A stretch of DNA of 64,000 nt, from assembly GCF_014982785.1 (NCBI RefSeq), contig NZ_JADCKB010000004.1, positions 62,001-126,000 on the forward strand, read 5' to 3'. This document shows, one piece after another, positions 59,795 to 64,000 of the stretch (positions are counted from its first letter, which is position 1; the number at the start of each line of letters is the position of its first letter). The position numbers and the translations under genes are program-made. Source of the stretch: Ructibacterium gallinarum. GTDB taxonomy: Bacteria > Bacillota > Clostridia > Monoglobales > Monoglobaceae. The notes beneath the pieces were generated by a model. It was not told where the DNA came from. It searched no databases and saw nothing but the letters and a program-made list of their open reading frames with translations.

Positions 59795-60742
59795 TTACTG
59801 CTGCAGATGGTCAAACAGAATTTCCGTATTTTCATCACTGTATTCAATTTCTACCGAATACATTCGGGTTATCTCCGCAAATTCTGAAAACTGGAACGTC
59901 TCTCCTTGCTTTATCTGAGACAAATATAAATAATAAATGATAAACACACTCAATACCGAAAACGCAATTCTCTCCTGCCACCGTCCGTCATAACGTCCAT
60001 CTGCCAGATGCCGAAAGAGAAAATAAACGGTAAGCTGTTCCAAGGCGATCATCAAACGCTGGTCAGTAATATCTGCAAAAGAAAAGTATGCAAATGTTTT
60101 GAGAGCCTCCAGCCGTTCTTTCCACTCTGATTCCAGCCGTTCCAAACTCAAAAAGATTTCCGCCCACTGCCGAGGCGATTTATGTGGAAAATTCGTACCG
60201 CTTTCCCGAAGTAGCCTGGAAAGACGTACGGAAAAAGGTTTTGACCTTTCCTGCACAATGTCTATCATTTTCTGCCGGAAACGAAAAAAAACTTCCTCCT
60301 CCGCCGGACAAAACGGATCTAGCATATCCATATCTTGTTGTATTAGCGTAAATTTTCCAGATTGTGTCAATATCAGCCGTACGGCTTCTTCACAGCAGAG
60401 CCCAAGCCCTTCTTCGGTACGGGAATCAAAAAAATTCCGAAACCGCGGGTGATCTCTGCATATACTACAAAGCCCCTTTTCTCCTAAATTTAAAATAATA
60501 TCACATAGATTCCGCTCATTCAAAAACGGACATCTATCTTCTGGTGTCAAAACAAAATGTGGTACACCCTCGCTGTCAGAAATATTGTCCCGGAGTTTCC
60601 TCCCAAATTTTCCTGAAATATTTTGATAAAAATCATAAGTTTGCACATCAATATCGATTTCCCAACCGATACAGCAATTATGCCGGCATTTTTCTGCAAT
60701 GCATTGGAACGCATGATAGTAACTGGGTACATAAGTGGTCAT
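59795..60742 (-). CDS. FliB-like protein (flagellin lysine-N-methylase family)
   Basis: This 315-residue protein has an N-terminal Cys cluster of the FliB/YkgJ type. It comprises FQCIAEKCRHNCCIGWEIDID (about 10-30), RCPFLNERNLCDIILNLGEKGLCSICRDHPRF (about 70-101) and GLCCEEAVRLIL. The arrangement likely binds an iron-sulfur cluster or zinc. The remainder is helical. FliB methylates flagellin lysines in Salmonella, but this family is also found in bacteria without flagella and no flagellar gene is in the window, so methylation of flagellin is uncertain. The start overlaps the HhH gene stop (ATGA). Confidence 0.8.
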   Translation of the reverse strand: MTTYVPSYYHAFQCIAEKCRHNCCIGWEIDIDVQTYDFYQNISGKFGRKLRDNISDSEGVPHFVLTPEDRCPFLNERNLCDIILNLGEKGLCSICRDHPRFRNFFDSRTEEGLGLCCEEAVRLILTQSGKFTLIQQDMDMLDPFCPAEEEVFFRFRQKMIDIVQERSKPFSVRLSRLLRESGTNFPHKSPRQWAEIFLSLERLESEWKERLEALKTFAYFSFADITDQRLMIALEQLTVYFLFRHLADGRYDGRWQERIAFSVLSVFIIYYLYLSQIKQGETFQFSEFAEITRMYSVEIEYSDENTEILFDHLQQ

Positions 60743-61017
60743 AATCCGCTTCCGCCTTTCTCTTTTTGATCTTTCCAGTACCACCATTTCAATTTTTGCG
60801 GATCAGGACATTCATGTTCTGCAAAATAAACCGCTAGACGAAAAACATATAACTGGCAGCGATCCTCCTGATAGCCTTTACGCAGACAATCCTTTAAATA
60901 AAGTTCCTCTGGATCCTTTCCCTTTAGATCCGCAACACAGTGTATCCCAATATTTTGTAAATCCTGTGCAATATTCTTCCCTACACCAGGGATTTCCATC
61001 AAATCACTTTTCTTCAA
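60739..61017 (-). CDS. Helix-hairpin-helix protein (Cdd1-like)
   Basis: This 92-residue protein begins with a helix-hairpin-helix motif (DLMEIPGVGKNIAQDLQNIGI), typical of non-specific DNA contacts. It continues with the Cdd1/pathogenicity-locus family pattern (ADLKGKDPEELYLKDCLRKGY, DRCQLYVFRLAVYFAEH, PDPQKLKWWYWKD). Function unknown. The start was taken as TTG, five bases behind GAGGTGG. The longer frame would begin upstream of the promoter -10 box and is ruled out. Confidence 0.8.
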   Translation of the reverse strand: MKKSDLMEIPGVGKNIAQDLQNIGIHCVADLKGKDPEELYLKDCLRKGYQEDRCQLYVFRLAVYFAEHECPDPQKLKWWYWKDQKEKGGSGL

Positions 61018-61041
61018 TGTTACCACCTCATTCTTTTCAGC

Positions 61042-61070
61042 AGTATACCACAAAAATATCGGAATTGCAA
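61042..61070 (-). promoter_or_regulatory. Promoter of the HhH-fliB-kinase operon
   Basis: TTGCAA and TATACT on the minus strand with a 17-bp spacer. The TTG start of the HhH gene lies about 18 bases beyond the expected transcription start. Confidence 0.75.
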
Positions 61071-61139
61071 ACACACAACCTTTTTGGCGACCATAATATA
61101 ACCTTTTATAAAAATTTCCAATTTCCAGCCTTTTTCCCG

Positions 61140-61168
61140 TTGCCAACCCATTTCGGTTATGCTATACT
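61140..61168 (+). promoter_or_regulatory. Promoter of the GT-C fusion gene
   Basis: TTGCCA and TATACT with a 17-bp spacer, about 50 bases before the start codon. Confidence 0.65.
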
Positions 61169-61223
61169 AAGGTAAGATTTTCTAATTCCAATATAAGATT
61201 ACAGCAAAAAAGAGGTGTTTTTC

Positions 61224-64000
61224 ATGGGTTTTGCCATTTTGATATGCTTTCTGTTCTGCGTTGGTTTTGTACTGCTGAACCAGCAGCTAATCACCAAAAC
61301 AGAAACCGCTCATGCATTACCGTCTTCGACAGACCGGACATGGGATATCTGGGACTATTCTTATTGGTCTGCTTTTATTGTCTTCCTGATTCTCCGGCTT
61401 GTTATTGCCATGATAACTGACGGCCATCCTACCGATATGTCCTGCTGGACGGCATGGGGCCAGCGGCTTTCCCAAACAGGAACTTCCGCATTCTATGCAC
61501 CTGATTATTTCTGCGATTACCCTCCTGGATATCTTTATATCCTGGGCCTTTTGTCACGGTTTGCCCAAGTCTTCCATCTTTCTTCCCAGGGGACGGCCTT
61601 TTTAAATAAGCTTCCAGCCATAGCATGTGACCTTTGGCTGTTCTCCTTGCTGTTTCAACTGGGCCGCCGTTTTATGAACGGAAAAGCCGCTCTGATCCTG
61701 TCCTCGCTATACCTTTTATCCCCTCTCTTTATTCTGGATTCTGCGGTTTGGGGTCAAATCGAGTCTGTCCTGCTTCTTTTGCTGGTGCTTTCACTGATCC
61801 GGCTTTATGAAAAAAAATATGTTTCTTCTATTCTACTCTATGTGCTTGCAGTACTGGTAAAACCACAGGGTCTGATTCTTGCACCGGTTTACCTATTTGC
61901 TCTTTTGGAAACCAAAAGCATCAAAACATTTTTGTCCTCTGCCGTGGGCGGTCTGGTTTTATTCTGGGCACTTACCATGCCATTTTCTTCCGCCTGGCAA
62001 GAATATGCTGGTTTTCAAGCGTTTTTTCATGCGCTGAATCCAGTATGGATTATTCAAAAATACCTTGCTACCTTGTCTTCCTACCCTTACTTTTCAGTAA
62101 ACGCCTTTAATGTTTATGCGCTTTTGGGATTAAACTGGGCCTCTTTAGATATATCCGGTTATGAATTTCTGCTTTCCTTCCTCAATAGCCTCATTATAGT
62201 ACTTGCTGTTTTGGGTGCCATGTATATCTTTTTTAAAGTGAAAAACCAAGGTTGCCGGCTTTGTCTAAGCGCCTATTTTCTCTTTGCGTTCCTATTTACT
62301 TTTGCCTTTAAAATGCATGAACGTTATATTGTACTTCCGGTCTTTTTTTTACTACTTGCCTTTTTGTTTTCCAAAAACAGAAAGATACTGTATCTTTTTA
62401 CCGGTTTCACCGTGGTCGGCTTCTTAAATCTTTATTACGTTCTTCAATTAGCCACAACAACCGAAGCAGCTCCCGCCTACAGCATCACTGCTCTCATTTC
62501 TTTTGGAGAAGTATGCCTATTCCTGCTCAGCTTGATTGTAATCTATCGCGATTACATAAAAGCGGCAGGCACGGCAGAAGAAAATGAACAACGGCATACC
62601 GCCCATGTACCTCTGACTGTCCGGCTGGAAAACAACCGCCACTTAAGCAAAATCATGCTGATGCTTACAGGAAAAAACGAACCTCGCCAAGAGAAAATGG
62701 TTCGGCTTGACTATCTTCTGCTCTGCGGCATTGTGCTGGTTTATTCCATCATTGCCTTTGTCAATCTGGGCGATATCAAAGCACCGCAGACTTATTATAA
62801 GCCCTCCTCAGCCGGAGATACCTTTACCATTACCCTGGAAAACCTTGAAACTCTAACTGAAATCGACTATTACTGCGGCATTGGTGATGTAGACACCAAT
62901 CCAGGTATTTCGTTTTCCTATTCCCTAGACGGTAGCAACTGGACCGATCTACCCGAAACTGCCTGCAAATTAAATAGTGTCTTTTGCTGGGAGGTACAGA
63001 CACTGGAACCCATTCAGGCAAAATATCTGCGCGGCATCAGTGAATCAGAGGATTATATGCTTTTTGAGCTTGGCCTGCGCACGCAAAACGGTACGCTTGC
63101 CTCCATTGCTGACATCAACGGTACCTCCGATGCAAATTACAAGGCCATGGCTGATGAACAGGATTGTGTAACCAATGCCCCCTCTTATAAAAACAGCACC
63201 TATTTTGATGAAATTTATCACCCCCGCACGGCCTACGAACATTTGCACCTAATGCCATACTATGAAACTACACATCCGCCCTTAGGCAAACTAATGATGT
63301 CAGTTGGCATCATGCTGTTTGGCATGTCACCTTTCGGTTGGCGATGCATTGGTACGCTGTTCGGCGTTCTAATGCTTCCAGTATTTTACCTGTTTTTAAA
63401 GCGAATGTTTGGAAGAACCCGCTATTCCGTTATAGGAACACTACTGTTTGCATTTGATTTCATGCATTTCTCTCTGACCCGTATTGGAACCATCGACTCT
63501 TATCCCGTATTCTTTATTCTGGGCATGTACTACTTTATGTACCGCTTTGGCGTATCGGCTTTAACCTGGGGACGCGGACAAAAAGTTTCCTATAAAAAAA
63601 TGCTCGGTTTCCTTGCTCTTTCCGGTCTTTGCATGGGGTTGGGCTGTGCCTCTAAATGGACTGCCGTATATGCCTCAGTTGGACTTGCAGTCATATTCTT
63701 CTGCATTATGTTTCTGACTGCACGGGAAGGAAAACAACATTCGCTTCATCTGCGCTTTGGCGCCTTTTTCACAAAAACCTGCCTCTGGTGCCTGTTGTTT
63801 TTTATTGTCATACCGGCTGTCATCTATACCATGGCATACCTTCCAATTTCCATGGTGGATGGATACGGAAACGCCATACAGGCCATGCTAAAAAATCAGG
63901 CTTATATGCTGGACTATCACTCTACATTAGGAGGAACACATCCTTATTCCTCTCAATGGTACACCTGGCCTTTTGTTTACAAACCCATGTGGGCATATCA
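61224..64000 (+). CDS. Double GT-C glycosyltransferase: mannosyltransferase-like half fused to a PMT/GT39 half (cut by window edge)
   Basis: The frame opens at an ATG behind AGAGGTG and remains open for more than 925 codons to the window end. The N-terminal half (1 to about 450) is a polytopic GT-C enzyme with an extracytoplasmic Asp loop (ITDGHPTDMSCWTAW, CDYPPGYLYILGLL) and KMHERYI near 360, as in GT87/PIG-M-like mannosyltransferases. Residues about 520-650 look like a small extracellular beta domain of the F5/8 type C kind (YYCGIGDVDTNPGISFSYSL, SNWTDLPE). From about 655 a protein O-mannosyltransferase/GT39 half starts with YFDEIYHPRTAYEHLH and ETTHPPLGKLMM. It uses polyprenyl-linked sugars; the acceptor is unknown. 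Confidence 0.88.
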   Translation, partial: MGFAILICFLFCVGFVLLNQQLITKTETAHALPSSTDRTWDIWDYSYWSAFIVFLILRLVIAMITDGHPTDMSCWTAWGQRLSQTGTSAFYAPDYFCDYPPGYLYILGLLSRFAQVFHLSSQGTAFLNKLPAIACDLWLFSLLFQLGRRFMNGKAALILSSLYLLSPLFILDSAVWGQIESVLLLLLVLSLIRLYEKKYVSSILLYVLAVLVKPQGLILAPVYLFALLETKSIKTFLSSAVGGLVLFWALTMPFSSAWQEYAGFQAFFHALNPVWIIQKYLATLSSYPYFSVNAFNVYALLGLNWASLDISGYEFLLSFLNSLIIVLAVLGAMYIFFKVKNQGCRLCLSAYFLFAFLFTFAFKMHERYIVLPVFFLLLAFLFSKNRKILYLFTGFTVVGFLNLYYVLQLATTTEAAPAYSITALISFGEVCLFLLSLIVIYRDYIKAAGTAEENEQRHTAHVPLTVRLENNRHLSKIMLMLTGKNEPRQEKMVRLDYLLLCGIVLVYSIIAFVNLGDIKAPQTYYKPSSAGDTFTITLENLETLTEIDYYCGIGDVDTNPGISFSYSLDGSNWTDLPETACKLNSVFCWEVQTLEPIQAKYLRGISESEDYMLFELGLRTQNGTLASIADINGTSDANYKAMADEQDCVTNAPSYKNSTYFDEIYHPRTAYEHLHLMPYYETTHPPLGKLMMSVGIMLFGMSPFGWRCIGTLFGVLMLPVFYLFLKRMFGRTRYSVIGTLLFAFDFMHFSLTRIGTIDSYPVFFILGMYYFMYRFGVSALTWGRGQKVSYKKMLGFLALSGLCMGLGCASKWTAVYASVGLAVIFFCIMFLTAREGKQHSLHLRFGAFFTKTCLWCLLFFIVIPAVIYTMAYLPISMVDGYGNAIQAMLKNQAYMLDYHSTLGGTHPYSSQWYTWPFVYKPMWAY

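Noticed and set aside
61018-61146. 43-residue N-terminal extension of the helix-hairpin-helix protein
   Set aside because: It begins upstream of the promoter -35 box; the TTG after GAGGTGG is the supported start.

Overview
The window looks like a chromosomal segment of an anaerobic, Gram-positive, fairly low-GC member of the Clostridia (probably Lachnospiraceae-like). The reasons are strong AGGAGG-type ribosome binding sites with some GTG/TTG starts, TTGACA/TATAAT promoters spaced 16-18 bp, a bacterial V-type ATPase operon, an archaeal-type phosphoglycerate mutase (ApgM), ACT/DUF711 gene pairing, a ClpE/MecA proteolysis system and a glycine riboswitch upstream of an alanine/glycine symporter. 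No rRNA, tRNA, CRISPR array, phage or insertion sequence was seen. The genus cannot be fixed from the sequence alone. The window cuts the first gene (blaR1-like) and the last one (a giant glycosyltransferase).

Layout. 0-0.8 kb: a BlaI/BlaR1-type regulatory pair on the minus strand, with two BlaI-like operators inside a near-perfect promoter. 1.1-4.5 kb: long-form ribosome hibernation factor, a mutarotase-like protein, and an ACT-domain/DUF711 pair. 4.7-13.3 kb: nine-gene V-type ATPase operon (coiled-coil stalk subunit-C-I-K-F-E-A-B-D) closed by a strong terminator. 13.4-16.6 kb: apgM, purA and a small hypothetical gene. 16.6-19.7 kb (minus): ClpE-like unfoldase and MntP manganese exporter. 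19.8-28.5 kb (minus): a nine-gene operon, aroF-tyrA-aroB-aroA-aroC-pheA-aroK-aroQ-aroE, carrying the complete shikimate pathway plus the Phe and Tyr branch enzymes. Its leader encodes a short peptide with a run of Tyr and Phe codons followed by a terminator hairpin, which is the architecture of ribosome-mediated attenuation.

28.5-31 kb (minus): AGCS symporter under a glycine riboswitch, and a MecA-type Clp adaptor. 31.1-33.9 kb: YgiQ-type radical SAM protein overlapping folD. 33.9-39.3 kb (minus): a three-part redox fusion (CoA-disulfide-reductase-like, rhodanese-like and sulfite-reductase-like/ferredoxin parts), followed without a visible terminator by an iron/cobalamin-type ABC importer. 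39.4-45.4 kb (minus): amidase, cytidine deaminase, pyrimidine-nucleoside phosphorylase, beta-CASP nuclease, uridine-kinase-like protein and tandem GNAT. 45.6-53.6 kb: MFS transporter, hypoxanthine/uracil-DNA glycosylase, SLC13/ArsB-type permease, an AraC regulator divergent from a GH20/GH67-like glycosidase, a tiny conserved-looking protein, and an OmpR-type two-component system. 53.7-57.7 kb (minus): MarR regulator with an asymmetric heterodimeric ABC exporter under a perfect palindromic operator. 57.9-61.0 kb (minus): a secreted copper-amine-oxidase-N-like repeat protein, then an HhH-FliB-P-loop kinase operon. 61.2 kb to the end: a fusion of two GT-C glycosyltransferase halves.

The most interesting observation is the Tyr/Phe-rich leader peptide with its mutually exclusive RNA hairpins in front of the aro operon. 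It predicts that starvation for charged tRNA-Tyr or tRNA-Phe opens one transcript for the whole pathway. Second-tier items are the redox fusion linked to an iron-type importer, the double GT-C fusion, the mntP leader hairpin, and the YgiQ gene whose promoter leaves almost no 5' leader.
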